The position numbers and the translations under genes were made by a program. Of a stretch of 64,000 nt of DNA, positions 52,152 through 61,010 are shown piece after piece. A model generated the notes under the pieces. That model ran no database searches. It was not told where the DNA came from and worked only from the letters and a program-made list of their open reading frames with translations. The DNA is from Lachnospiraceae bacterium (GTDB taxonomy: Bacteria > Bacillota > Clostridia > Lachnospirales > Lachnospiraceae): positions 124,001 through 188,000 of the forward strand of contig JAJQCZ010000004.1 of NCBI GenBank assembly GCA_021202465.1, read 5' to 3'. Every line of letters starts with the position of its first letter. The stretch's first letter is position 1.

Positions 52152-53240
52152 TCAGGAGGGGCGCTGAGAGCGGACCTCCTGGCGGTACTGGCCCGGCGCC
52201 ATCTCGTGTTGTTTGCGGAACAGCTTGATGAAGGTGCTGGTGTACTCAAAACCGCAGGCCGTGCTGATCTCGTTAACGCTGAGGTCTGTGGTTATGAGAA
52301 GCGTCTCGGCCCGGCGCATGCGGATGTCCTTGAGGATGGTCGTGAAGGTCTTACCGGTGACTTTTTTCAGGAGGCGCGAGCAGTGCTCGGGCGCGTAGCC
52401 CATGTGATCGGCCAGAGAAACCAGAGAGACATTCTTATAATTTTCGTTGATATAGGTCAGCATCTCGCTGTCAAGGCTGCTCCAGCTGGAATGGATGTGA
52501 TAGAGTCTGGCGGAGCCGCTGCAGCTGCGGATCAGCTTCGTGAAGAAGACGATCATCAGGGAGTTGAGGATGCGGTTCGTGTATTCATCCGGCTGCGCCT
52601 CCTCCGCCAGCATATCGAGCAGCAGTCCTTCCAGCTCCGGGTCCCGGGCGTTAAAAAGCATGTGCGAGACGTTGGAGGAGGAGAAGAGGTTGCTGAGGAA
52701 GAAGTCGGAGAGAATGTTGCGGTTGCGCAGCACGTTAAAGAAAATATCGTCGAAGGTGGTCCGCTGAATCAGGATATTGAGAACCAGGCTGTCGTCGAAG
52801 ACACTGAGACCGTGAAAGGCATGCGGCGCGATGAAGCAGAGCTGGCCGCGGGAGAGGATCGTTTCCTCATCATCGATGAAGTGGCGGCACTGTCCCCGCA
52901 GCACGTAAAAGGCCTCAAAATAGTCGTGTCCGTGAAGGTAAAAGGGGGTATAACGGTTGTGCTTCTCCACCCGGATGTTGTGGGAGAGACTCATGGGGAA
53001 ATAGGCGTGCTCGTCCAGTGTCAGGCGGTTTGGCCACTTCTCATAAAACAACTCGTAGGGGTCGTACAGATCGGGGCAGAGGAATTTCTGCCGGATCAGA
53101 TCCTCTGCGGTGTATTCCTGCAGGAATTCCTGCAGTGTATCAGCGTTTTCGCTGCTCTTTGCGCGGTAGTAGTCCCGGTAAAATTTTTCTGCCGGAGTGA
53201 TTTCTTCCAGCGCATTCAGAACTTCTTCACGACGACCCAT
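52152..53240 (-). CDS. AraC-family regulator, between the two GH3 genes
   Basis: A 362-residue regulator with an N-terminal cupin-type sensing domain (YTPFYLHGHDYFEAFYVLRGQCRHFIDDEET... LCFIAPHAFHGLSVFDD) and a C-terminal double helix-turn-helix (VSLVSLADHMGYAPEHCSRLLKKVTG and VNEISTACGFEYTSTFIKLFRKQHEMAPGQYRQ). GAGGAGGCAG precedes the ATG at 53240. It is divergent from the second GH3 gene, with repeated operator-like sequence in the shared gap, and probably activates the locus when the sugar is present. Confidence 0.92.
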   Translation of the reverse strand: MGRREEVLNALEEITPAEKFYRDYYRAKSSENADTLQEFLQEYTAEDLIRQKFLCPDLYDPYELFYEKWPNRLTLDEHAYFPMSLSHNIRVEKHNRYTPFYLHGHDYFEAFYVLRGQCRHFIDDEETILSRGQLCFIAPHAFHGLSVFDDSLVLNILIQRTTFDDIFFNVLRNRNILSDFFLSNLFSSSNVSHMLFNARDPELEGLLLDMLAEEAQPDEYTNRILNSLMIVFFTKLIRSCSGSARLYHIHSSWSSLDSEMLTYINENYKNVSLVSLADHMGYAPEHCSRLLKKVTGKTFTTILKDIRMRRAETLLITTDLSVNEISTACGFEYTSTFIKLFRKQHEMAPGQYRQEVRSQRPS

Positions 53241-53328
53241 GACTGCCTCCTCACTTGATATGATGACATATTCGGATTGCTTCAATAATATCAGAAGAAA
53301 ATCCGGAAATCCAGTCGCTCCAGGCAGG

Positions 53329-53396
53329 TTGTCATGAAATGACAATTCAGAATGTCATCTGCGAAACTTATACATTTCTGCGAAAACTGGTATATT
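53329..53396 (+). promoter_or_regulatory. Regulator-type promoter region of the second GH3 gene
   Basis: The palindrome TTGTCAT-GAA-ATGACAA (53329-53345) is followed by two direct TCTGCGAAA copies at 53358-53366 and 53377-53385 and a TATATT -10 at 53391-53396. The copies flank the -35 position, as AraC half-sites often do. Confidence 0.6.
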
Positions 53397-53484
53397 CTTG
53401 CTGTAAACCCGCGGCAGGGGAGGGCCTTTGCGGCTCAGTGTCTGCGGGACATAAAAGATACAGGAGAAGAGAGGTGTTTGTACC

Positions 53485-55764
53485 ATGAGTGAGAAGACAA
53501 GAGCCATTCTGGCGGAGCTGACGCTGGAGGAGAAATGTGAGCTCTGCGCGCAGGCAGACGGAAGCTTCGGGCGGATCCCGCGGATGGATTTGCCGGGCAG
53601 CGTTCCTCGGGACAATCCCCGCGGCGGCGCGGATTATTTCCGTTCCGGACGTCCCGTGGAGGGGGACGGGCAGTACCATCCGGTCGCGTTTCCTTCGGAT
53701 GCGTGCCTGGCCATGAGCTGGGATGAGAAGCTGGCGAAGGAAACAGGAGCGCATTTTGCCGAGGAATGCCGGGCGAATCCGACCCTGGTCAACTGGCTGT
53801 TTCGGCCGGGCGTCAACATCAAGCGCAGTTACCTTTGCGGGCGGAATTTTGAGTATTTTTCCGAGGATCCGGTGCTGGCCGGTGAGATGGCCGGTTCCTA
53901 CATCCAGGGACTGCAGCAAAACGGCGTGGCTGCGACATTGAAGCATTATGTTTGTAATAATCAGGAATTTGAACGCATGACGACCAATTCGGTGGTGTCC
54001 GAGCGGGCCCTGCAGGAGGTCTATCAGAGGCCTTTTGAGATCGCGATTCATAAGGGGCGCCCCCTGTCTGTCATGTCCTCCTACAATCAGGTGAACGGCG
54101 AGTGGGTTAATTCCAATCAGCACATCTGCGACCTGCTGCGCAAGCAGATCGGTTTTGACGGCGTCGTGGTCTCGGATTTCGCGGCGATTCATCACAATAA
54201 GGTCGCGGCGCACAACGCCGGGATGATGGACATCGAGCTGGCGCCCGTCTCGATTCATTCCGGTGAGCTTCTTGAAGCGGTACGGGACGGAAGAGTGAAG
54301 GAGGAGACCCTTGACGCGGGGTTGGAGCGGGTACTTGATCTGGTGGATCAGCTCTATGCAACGACTCCGGTCGAGGCGGATATGGAGGAACTTCACGAGG
54401 AGGCCCGCCGTGCTGCGGAGCAGTGTATCGTGCTGCTGCAGAATGACGGAACACTGCCGCTGGCGGAGAAGCAGGAGCGTCTGCTGGTGGTGGGCCGCCT
54501 GGCGGAGAATCCGTCCTACATGGGCGGCGGTTCCGGTCATATGAACGGCTACCGGATCGACACTTATCTCGATGCCATCCGCGCGCTGGTGCCGGATGCG
54601 GCTTACGCGCCGGGCTATCCGCTGATTGAGGATTTCCCGCCGAAGGAACCGGCAGATCCGGCGCTGATCCGGGAGGCTGTGGAAGCGGCGAAGCAGGCGG
54701 AGACAGTCATCGTCTTTGCGGGTCTTGGCTACTGCTATGAGTCAGAAGGCTATGATCGGGACAACATTCAGCTGCCGGAAGGACAGAGAGAGCTGCTCGA
54801 TGCTCTGATGCAGGTGGATGCCCGGATCATTCTGGTTCTCTCCTGCGGCAGTGTGCTGGACATCTCCCGCTGGACCGACCGCGTGTCGGCCGTGGTCTAT
54901 AACAGCCTGGGCGGTGAGTCAGTCGCACCTGCGACCGTGAATGTCCTCTTCGGGAAGGCCGAACCCGGCGGACGGCTGGCAGAGACCTGGCCGGTCTGTG
55001 AGGAACACGGTCCGACCTACATCAATTTCACCGGAGCCTGTCAGGATATGCAGGATGTGGTCTACGGCGAGGGCATTTACGTGGGGTACCGCTGGTATGA
55101 GAAACGGAAACTGCCGGTGCTTTATCCCTTCGGTCATGGTCTCAGCTATACGAGCTTTGAGATCGGGAAGCCGGTTCTCTCCACACGGAACATGACGCCG
55201 GAGGGGAGTCTTACGGTCACGGTGCCGGTGACCAACACCGGAGACCGGGCCGGCAGCCAGGTGATCCAGCTCTATCTTTCCCACATCGAGGGTTCGATCT
55301 GTGATCATCCGGTGAAGGAGCTGAAGGCCTTCGCCAAGGTGACGCTTGCTCCCGGGGAGACGGGAGAGGCGGTCATGACGTTACAACGCCGTGATTTCGA
55401 ATTCTTCGCTCCGGCGCAGGATACATGGATCCTCGAGGACGGCGCCTACACGCTGCACATCGGGACTTCCTCGGCCGCCGAAGATATTCTGTACAACGAG
55501 CTGGTCATGGTCAGCGGGGGAGATAAGCCCTTTATCTATACGGAAATGACGCCGCTGGCCTGGTTTATTGCCAGTGAGAAATATCATAAGATCCTGCAGG
55601 AGAACCTGCCGCCGGAGGTCGATCAGATGATGAATCAGGATACCTTCGAGTGGTGCTGCCTCTGCGTGCCGCTGCCCTATTACAAGGTAACGGAGCCCTT
55701 CCTGGGAGCGCCGATGATGACGCCGGAGCAGGCAGAGTTTGTCCTGAAGAAGATGAACGAGTAA
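53485..55764 (+). CDS. GH3 glycoside hydrolase, second paralogue
   Basis: A 759-residue GH3 enzyme without a signal peptide. TLKHYVCNNQEFERMTTNSVVSERALQEVY and the nucleophile Asp231 in GFDGVVVSDFAAIH define the catalytic barrel; the second domain and the fibronectin-III-like domain (VPVTNTGDRAGSQVIQLYLS) follow. It resembles the GH3 protein at 49789 over its whole length but differs in many positions around the active site, so a different linkage or sugar is likely. AGAGAGGTG precedes the ATG. A small membrane-protein gene and the GH78-like gene follow closely. Confidence 0.93.
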   Translation: MSEKTRAILAELTLEEKCELCAQADGSFGRIPRMDLPGSVPRDNPRGGADYFRSGRPVEGDGQYHPVAFPSDACLAMSWDEKLAKETGAHFAEECRANPTLVNWLFRPGVNIKRSYLCGRNFEYFSEDPVLAGEMAGSYIQGLQQNGVAATLKHYVCNNQEFERMTTNSVVSERALQEVYQRPFEIAIHKGRPLSVMSSYNQVNGEWVNSNQHICDLLRKQIGFDGVVVSDFAAIHHNKVAAHNAGMMDIELAPVSIHSGELLEAVRDGRVKEETLDAGLERVLDLVDQLYATTPVEADMEELHEEARRAAEQCIVLLQNDGTLPLAEKQERLLVVGRLAENPSYMGGGSGHMNGYRIDTYLDAIRALVPDAAYAPGYPLIEDFPPKEPADPALIREAVEAAKQAETVIVFAGLGYCYESEGYDRDNIQLPEGQRELLDALMQVDARIILVLSCGSVLDISRWTDRVSAVVYNSLGGESVAPATVNVLFGKAEPGGRLAETWPVCEEHGPTYINFTGACQDMQDVVYGEGIYVGYRWYEKRKLPVLYPFGHGLSYTSFEIGKPVLSTRNMTPEGSLTVTVPVTNTGDRAGSQVIQLYLSHIEGSICDHPVKELKAFAKVTLAPGETGEAVMTLQRRDFEFFAPAQDTWILEDGAYTLHIGTSSAAEDILYNELVMVSGGDKPFIYTEMTPLAWFIASEKYHKILQENLPPEVDQMMNQDTFEWCCLCVPLPYYKVTEPFLGAPMMTPEQAEFVLKKMNE

Positions 55765-55795
55765 GAAGCGGATACAGGAAGGAAACGAGATATTT

Positions 55796-56398
55796 ATGAA
55801 GTCGCATTACGAGGACAAGGATACGGAATTTGCTGCCTACCGGATGGTTCTGATCGGAATGAACGTCGGGGTGGTGCTTGTCGCCGTGATCGTGGTGGCC
55901 GCGGCAGTCCCAGACATCTCCGGGGTCGCCATGAGCGGCCTCTGCCTGGCGCTGACGCTGGCGGCGCTGGTTCATCAGATTCATCTGGACCGGTATCATA
56001 TCCTCTCCGGGGAATTTCTGGTGGAGGACGGCCGGGCGCTGTACATCGTCATTGGTGAGTTCGGGCTGGGATTCGGACGTGCATATCACCGGCAGAATCA
56101 GAAAAGACTGAAGGCGTATCGTTATTTTTGTGTGACGAATGTGCGGTCGGTGAAGGTTTATCCCTTCGGTATCCACCTGAAGGCGGAGGGACTGATGGCA
56201 ACCTCACGGGAAGTCGTGCTGGATGCGAATACCTTCGAATCGCCCGGTGCGGCGAAGAAGATCCTTACGCAAAGCGGCCGCCGGAAGACACAGGTCTTTC
56301 ATATCGAACACAACCTGAAGCCGGCAGAGGAACAGCGCATGCTGCGGCGTCTCGAGGGACTGATGAGCGGGGAAGGGGGGAGCAGCAACGGAAAATAG
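55796..56398 (+). CDS. Membrane protein of the glycoside locus, function unknown
   Basis: A 200-residue protein with two adjacent hydrophobic segments near the N-terminus (MVLIGMNVGVVLVAVIVVAAAV and VAMSGLCLALTLAALVHQI) and a cytoplasmic domain of about 140 residues with a strand-rich pattern (PH-like in outline, YFCVTNVRSVKVYPFGIHLKAEG). No family is recognised. AGGAAGGAAACGAG precedes the ATG. The next gene, the GH78-like one, starts 7 bases after its stop, so they are co-translated; a link to sugar use is only contextual. Confidence 0.7.
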   Translation: MKSHYEDKDTEFAAYRMVLIGMNVGVVLVAVIVVAAAVPDISGVAMSGLCLALTLAALVHQIHLDRYHILSGEFLVEDGRALYIVIGEFGLGFGRAYHRQNQKRLKAYRYFCVTNVRSVKVYPFGIHLKAEGLMATSREVVLDANTFESPGAAKKILTQSGRRKTQVFHIEHNLKPAEEQRMLRRLEGLMSGEGGSSNGK

Positions 56399-56405
56399 GA
56401 ACTGC

Positions 56406-57953
56406 ATGGAGAATTTTCATATGCAGGTGGATGAGCGTCTGGTCCGCCGGGCACAGGAGCTGCGTCCACGGCTGCGGGAGATGATCGTTCATCCGGTTCG
56501 TCTGGTGGACATCATTCCCCGCGACGGTGACTTCGCGGCGGTACCGGCATCTTCCCTCGAAGGGCTGGAACAGAGGCCGCTGGGGCGGGGCGACCGGGTC
56601 GTTTTCGACTTCGGAGAGCATCGCGTGGGGTATATTTCCTTCACGCTGACCTCGTCGGGCAGTCCGGCCGACGCTCCGGCGCACATTCGGCTGAAATTCG
56701 GAGAGAGACCTCTGGAGATCGCCGAAGAGACTGCGGACTACCGCGGAAATATCAGCAGCAGCTGGCTGCAGGAGGAATTCCTTCATGTGGACGTGCTGCC
56801 GACAGCCCTGCGGCTGCCGCGGCGCTATGCGTTCCGGTATATGGAGCTCCTGGTGCTGGATACATCACCAAAATATAAGGTCTGTGTGAGCGACATCGCC
56901 TGCACGGCCGTTTCTTCCGGCGATCTGTCCGCTGTGCCGCCCCTCACCGGGGTGCCGGAGGATCTGACGGAGATCGACCGGATCTCCGTCAGCACCCTGC
57001 ATGAGTGCATGCAGGGTGTGTTCGAGGACGGCCCCAAGAGAGACCGGCGGCTGTGGATCGGAGACCTGCGTCTGCAGGCGCAGATCGATTACCTGACCTT
57101 CCGCAATCTCGACCTCGTGAAGCGGTGCCTTTACCTCTTCGCCGGGCTGACCATGAATGAAGGACGGGTCGGGGCGGGCATGTTCACGGAGCCGGAACCG
57201 CGGGTGGATGATACGGCGCTGTTCGACTACTCTCTGTTCTTCGTTTCCTGCCTGTACGACTACTGGCTGGAGACTGCGGACGAGGAGGCGCTGACCGACC
57301 TCTGGCCCACGGCACGCCGTCAGATCGAACTGGCGCTCCGGGAGCTGGGGGAGGACGATGTGGTGCGCGACCGGACGGGCTGGTGGTGCTTCCTGGACTG
57401 GGGCGAGGGCCTGAACAAGCAGGCCGGCGCGCAGGGCGTTCTGATTTACGCCATCCGTCAGGCGCTGTTACTGGCAACTTCAGCGGGAGATACAGAGAGC
57501 GGGAGCTGGCTGCAGGAAGCTCTGACGCGGACTCTGGCGGGAGCCGGACGGCTCTATGATGAGGAGAAAGGCCTCTTTGTCAGCGGCGCAAAACGCCAGA
57601 TCTCCTGGGCCTCGCAGGTCTGGATGGTGCTGGCTGAAGTGCCCGCTACACGTGAAGAGCGCGCCGCCCTGCTGACGCGGACCTTCGCGGCGAAGCCGGA
57701 GATTCCCATGAACACCCCCTACATGGTACATCACCTGGTTGAGGCTCTGATCCTCAGCGGGATGCAGGACAGGGCGCTGCAGATTCTGCGTGATTACTGG
57801 GGAGGGATGGTGGCACGGGGCGCCGATACCTTCTGGGAGGTCTATGACCCGGAGCATCCGGCAGTGTCCCCCTACGGCTCCCGGGCCGTGAACAGCTACT
57901 GTCATGCCTGGAGCAGTACGCCGTCGTATCTGATCCGCCGGTACCTACTATGA
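56406..57953 (+). CDS. GH78-like alpha-L-rhamnosidase family protein
   Basis: A 515-residue cytoplasmic protein. The N-terminal 190 residues form a beta-sandwich, followed by an (alpha/alpha)6-barrel. VFEDGPKRDRRLWIGDLRLQ corresponds to the GH78 block DCPQRDERLGWTGD, and WEVYDPEH...SPYGS...SYCHAWSSTPSYLI to its C-terminal end. The usual Glu in 'RDER' is Arg here and the Gly before Trp is missing, so activity on the usual rhamnosides is uncertain. The length is short for GH78, which often has extra N-terminal sandwich domains. The AGGAA site overlaps the preceding stop. Confidence 0.8.
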   Translation: MENFHMQVDERLVRRAQELRPRLREMIVHPVRLVDIIPRDGDFAAVPASSLEGLEQRPLGRGDRVVFDFGEHRVGYISFTLTSSGSPADAPAHIRLKFGERPLEIAEETADYRGNISSSWLQEEFLHVDVLPTALRLPRRYAFRYMELLVLDTSPKYKVCVSDIACTAVSSGDLSAVPPLTGVPEDLTEIDRISVSTLHECMQGVFEDGPKRDRRLWIGDLRLQAQIDYLTFRNLDLVKRCLYLFAGLTMNEGRVGAGMFTEPEPRVDDTALFDYSLFFVSCLYDYWLETADEEALTDLWPTARRQIELALRELGEDDVVRDRTGWWCFLDWGEGLNKQAGAQGVLIYAIRQALLLATSAGDTESGSWLQEALTRTLAGAGRLYDEEKGLFVSGAKRQISWASQVWMVLAEVPATREERAALLTRTFAAKPEIPMNTPYMVHHLVEALILSGMQDRALQILRDYWGGMVARGADTFWEVYDPEHPAVSPYGSRAVNSYCHAWSSTPSYLIRRYLL

Positions 57954-57994
57954 AAGTCCCGGACGGCGGCCAGGCAGATGGGCAAGCTTGCTTT

Positions 57995-58010
57995 ATTACG
58001 AAATTACGAA
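57995..58010. repeat. Tandem ATTACGAA octamer
   Basis: Two perfect adjacent copies (57995-58002, 58003-58010) lie 155 bases before the GH5 gene. A hairpin CGGCAAA-GATCG-TTTGCCG follows at 58085-58103. They may be regulatory; this is only an observation. Confidence 0.5.
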
Positions 58011-58164
58011 GGGGGTGTTAAATGTAAGAAAATGCTGTGAAACCTGATATACGGGCGGAGAATTTCGCGGGAAAATAAAGCGGACGGCAAAGATCGTTTG
58101 CCGGAAAATAACAGAATCCTGCGGCAGATTCACCGCACCTGACAGGAGAGAAAGGAAGCAAAAG

Positions 58165-59289
58165 ATGAAGATTCGAGGCGTTAACCTGGGGAACTGGCTT
58201 GTTCTGGAAAAATGGATGAGCCCGGAGCTGTACAACGACACAACGGCGGAGGATGAGACCTACCTCTGCCTGCAGCTGAGTGAAAACGAGAAGCGGGCGC
58301 GCCTGAAAGCGCACCGTGACCACTATATCACCAGCCGCGACTTCGCTTATCTGGCGGAGAAAGGCATCAACGCGGTGCGGCTGCCCGTTCCCTTCTTCGT
58401 ATTCGAGGATGTTGGACCCTATGTACACTGCTCAGAATACGTGGACAAGGCCATGAAATGGGCCAACCAGTACGGAATTCAGGTTCTTCTGGATCTGCAC
58501 ACGGTACCCGGCAGCCAGAACGGCAGCGACAATGCAGGGCTCTGCGGCATCGTGCAGTGGGCCAACCACCCCGAGCGGGTGGAGATGGCTCTGAATGTCC
58601 TGGAGCGTCTGGCGCTGCGCTATGGACAGGATCCGGCTCTGATGGGCATCGAGGTACTCAACGAACCCATGCCCTGCGACGGCGCGCTGGCGCATATCAT
58701 GAGCGAGGTCGGCATCAACATCATGTCCCGCTACCCGGCGGTCGACAAGGAGGCCGCGAAGCTGAACACGCCCTATGACAACGCGTGGCTGGAGAATTTC
58801 TATCGTATGGCCTATGGCCGCATCCGCAAATACCTTCCCGTCACGAAGGCTGTGGTCTTCGACGATGCCTTCGATGTGCACCACTATGCCGACTGGCTGG
58901 CGGCGCAGGAGGATTTTGAAAATGTGATGCTGGATACGCACCAGTACATCATGCTGGCGGACTGGATGCATCTGTGCGAACCGCAGGTGGATGAGTATGT
59001 CCGTTATGTGACGGAACACTTCACGGAGGAGGTCAGCTACGGTCAGTCGAAGGTACCGACCTTCTGCGGCGAGTGGTGCCTCTTCAACGCCCAGCCCGGT
59101 CTGCGGGATGAGAGTGTGGCAGAGCGCCGCCGCGTATACAGTGCTCTGGCCGAGGCACAGCTGAAAGCCTTCGAGCACTGCGACGGCTGGTTCTACTGGT
59201 GCTACAAGACCCACCTGGACGATCCCGACTGGGACTGCTGGGATATCGGCAAGTGCATTTCCAATCAGTGGATGCCCGACCGGTATTAA
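58165..59289 (+). CDS. GH5 glycoside hydrolase (exo-beta-glucanase/diglycosidase type)
   Basis: A 374-residue cytoplasmic GH5 enzyme. It starts RGVNLGNWLVLEKWMSPELY, the motif of the exo-1,3-beta-glucanase-like branch. The acid/base is Glu167 in LNEP and the nucleophile is Glu303 in CGEWC. The branch includes exo-glucanases and, in fungi, enzymes that remove rutinose from plant glycosides; the presence of a GH78-like gene makes a rhamnosyl-glucose substrate worth considering. The AGGAGAGAAAGGA region precedes the ATG. The transporter gene follows 78 bases on. Confidence 0.9.
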   Translation: MKIRGVNLGNWLVLEKWMSPELYNDTTAEDETYLCLQLSENEKRARLKAHRDHYITSRDFAYLAEKGINAVRLPVPFFVFEDVGPYVHCSEYVDKAMKWANQYGIQVLLDLHTVPGSQNGSDNAGLCGIVQWANHPERVEMALNVLERLALRYGQDPALMGIEVLNEPMPCDGALAHIMSEVGINIMSRYPAVDKEAAKLNTPYDNAWLENFYRMAYGRIRKYLPVTKAVVFDDAFDVHHYADWLAAQEDFENVMLDTHQYIMLADWMHLCEPQVDEYVRYVTEHFTEEVSYGQSKVPTFCGEWCLFNAQPGLRDESVAERRRVYSALAEAQLKAFEHCDGWFYWCYKTHLDDPDWDCWDIGKCISNQWMPDRY

Positions 59290-59367
59290 GGCGGGAGAAG
59301 AAAGCTATGATAGCAAATGATGTAACGTCATTTACTATAAAAAACAAGAGAGAAAGGGTGTATTATC

Positions 59368-60798
59368 ATGCAAAACCTGAAACATGAGGCGAGCTACTAT
59401 CAGACGCCTGCCTTCAAGTGGAGACAGCGCATCGGCTTCGGCATCAGCGATTATGCCTGCAACCTGGCATATCTGCTGGCCAACACCTACCTGCTGTTCT
59501 ACTACACCAACTGCGCGGGCCTGAACGAGGCCGCTGTAGGATTCATGTTCGTTGTTACCAAATTCATTGACGCCTTCACCGATTACATGGTGGGAGCTCT
59601 CATCGATCACACCGATACGAAGATGGGCCGCTATCGTCCGTGGATGCTCTTCGGTTCGCCGGTCCTGGCTATCGGCATGGTTCTGGTGTTCTCGGTGCCC
59701 GTAGGCTGGGGCGCCGGCGCCAAGCTGGCCTGGGCGTACGTGACTTACGTGATCTTCTCCTTCGGCTATACGCTGGTGAACATCCCCATGGCTCCCATCG
59801 TGTCCGCTCTGTCTCCGGAGCCGTCGGAGCGCACGAAGATCGCCACGACCCGTACCGTGTTCTCGAATCTTGGTTCCCTGACCTCTTCCCTGTTCACCCT
59901 GCCGCTGGTGTACTATTTCGCGGGCAGTTCGGATGCGACCGGAGCGGCTCTGGCCACCGGTTACCGGAATACCAACATCATCCTGGGCATCATGGTGGTT
60001 GTGATCTTCTGCATCTGCGTATTCAGCATCGTGGAGATCAACCCGCCGACTGTTTCGAAGGAAAAGTCCAACTTCATCCAGGATCTGGGACAGGTCTTTA
60101 ACAGCAAATATTTCATCATGATCCTGGCGCTCTGCTACTGCCTGTTCGTCGGATACCTCGGCATGTACGGCGCCATGCAGTACTATTACACCTACATCAT
60201 CGGAAATGTCTCCGCCATGAGTCTTGCTCTGTCGCTGCTGACGATCTGTGCGATTCCGACGATGATTCTGGCGGCCAACCTGAATGGCCGGGGGACGGCG
60301 AAGGTGAAGCTGATGCAGTTCGGTACTGCGGTGGATATCGTCGGTTACCTGATCCTGTTCATTACTTCCAATGTGACCGTGGCGACGGCGGCTCTGGCTC
60401 TCATCGGTCTGGGCTTCGGCTTCCGTCAGTCCATGTATTTCTCCATGCTCCCCGACGTCTTCGACTACACCGAGTGGAAATGCGGACGGAACATGGGCGG
60501 TACGCAGAATGCGATTTCCGGCTTCCTCAACAAGCTGGCCTCGGCTTCCGCTTCGGCGATCATCGCGGCCCTGCTGTCCTGGGGCAGCTACAGTGCCAAT
60601 ATCGAAGCGATGGACGAGATCATTGCTGCCGGCGGTTCGGTGGCAGCGAGCTTCCCGCAGACCGCGACGGCTATCAATTTCGCTTTCGGCGGCCTGTCCC
60701 TGATCGCGACGATTCTCTGCTTCGTGGTTCTCCTGCCCTATGATCTGGACAAGAAGATGCCTTCGATCCGTGCCGATCTGGATGCACGCCGCGGCTAA
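59368..60798 (+). CDS. GPH-family sugar/cation symporter
   Basis: A 476-residue membrane protein with 12 hydrophobic segments, of the glycoside-pentoside-hexuronide (MelB-like) family. IDAFTDYMVGALIDHTDTKMGRYRPWML is the family's signature loop with Asp residues. It should import the oligosaccharide or glycoside that the cytoplasmic GH enzymes cleave, with Na+ or H+. The GAGAAAGGG region precedes the ATG at 59368. It stands between the GH5 and GH42 genes, on the same strand. Confidence 0.93.
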   Translation: MQNLKHEASYYQTPAFKWRQRIGFGISDYACNLAYLLANTYLLFYYTNCAGLNEAAVGFMFVVTKFIDAFTDYMVGALIDHTDTKMGRYRPWMLFGSPVLAIGMVLVFSVPVGWGAGAKLAWAYVTYVIFSFGYTLVNIPMAPIVSALSPEPSERTKIATTRTVFSNLGSLTSSLFTLPLVYYFAGSSDATGAALATGYRNTNIILGIMVVVIFCICVFSIVEINPPTVSKEKSNFIQDLGQVFNSKYFIMILALCYCLFVGYLGMYGAMQYYYTYIIGNVSAMSLALSLLTICAIPTMILAANLNGRGTAKVKLMQFGTAVDIVGYLILFITSNVTVATAALALIGLGFGFRQSMYFSMLPDVFDYTEWKCGRNMGGTQNAISGFLNKLASASASAIIAALLSWGSYSANIEAMDEIIAAGGSVAASFPQTATAINFAFGGLSLIATILCFVVLLPYDLDKKMPSIRADLDARRG

Positions 60799-60868
60799 AA
60801 GATTTGCCTTGCTGTAAAAGATGCTCTGGCTTCTCCGGTGCTGTGTGGCTGCAGTGCAGAGCCAGGCG

Positions 60869-60937
60869 TTGACATTTGAATAAATGGATGGTAAATATAC
60901 TCCGGTGGTCATGCTCTATGCGCGGCAACCGGAGTAT
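60869..60937 (+). promoter_or_regulatory. Promoter and inverted repeat before the GH42 gene
   Basis: TTGACA (60869-60874), 17 bases, TAAATA (60892-60897). ATACTCCGGT (60897-60906) and ACCGGAGTAT (60928-60937) form a perfect 10-base inverted repeat over the start site, as an operator or leader hairpin would. Confidence 0.6.
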
Positions 60938-61010
60938 TTACGGAGAAGACAGGTATGTCTTCTTTGCAGTCACGATGACGGATGAAAGTCAGTATGACTG
61001 GAGGATTGTG

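Noticed and set aside
59304..59333. Short palindromes GCTATGATAGC and AAATGA/TCATTT before the transporter gene
   Set aside because: AT-rich and short, with no clear promoter beside them; could be chance.
59335..60912. 525-residue frame on the minus strand
   Set aside because: It is antisense to the clear GPH transporter, has a composition rich in His, Arg and Gln, no family features, and no suitable ribosome binding site.
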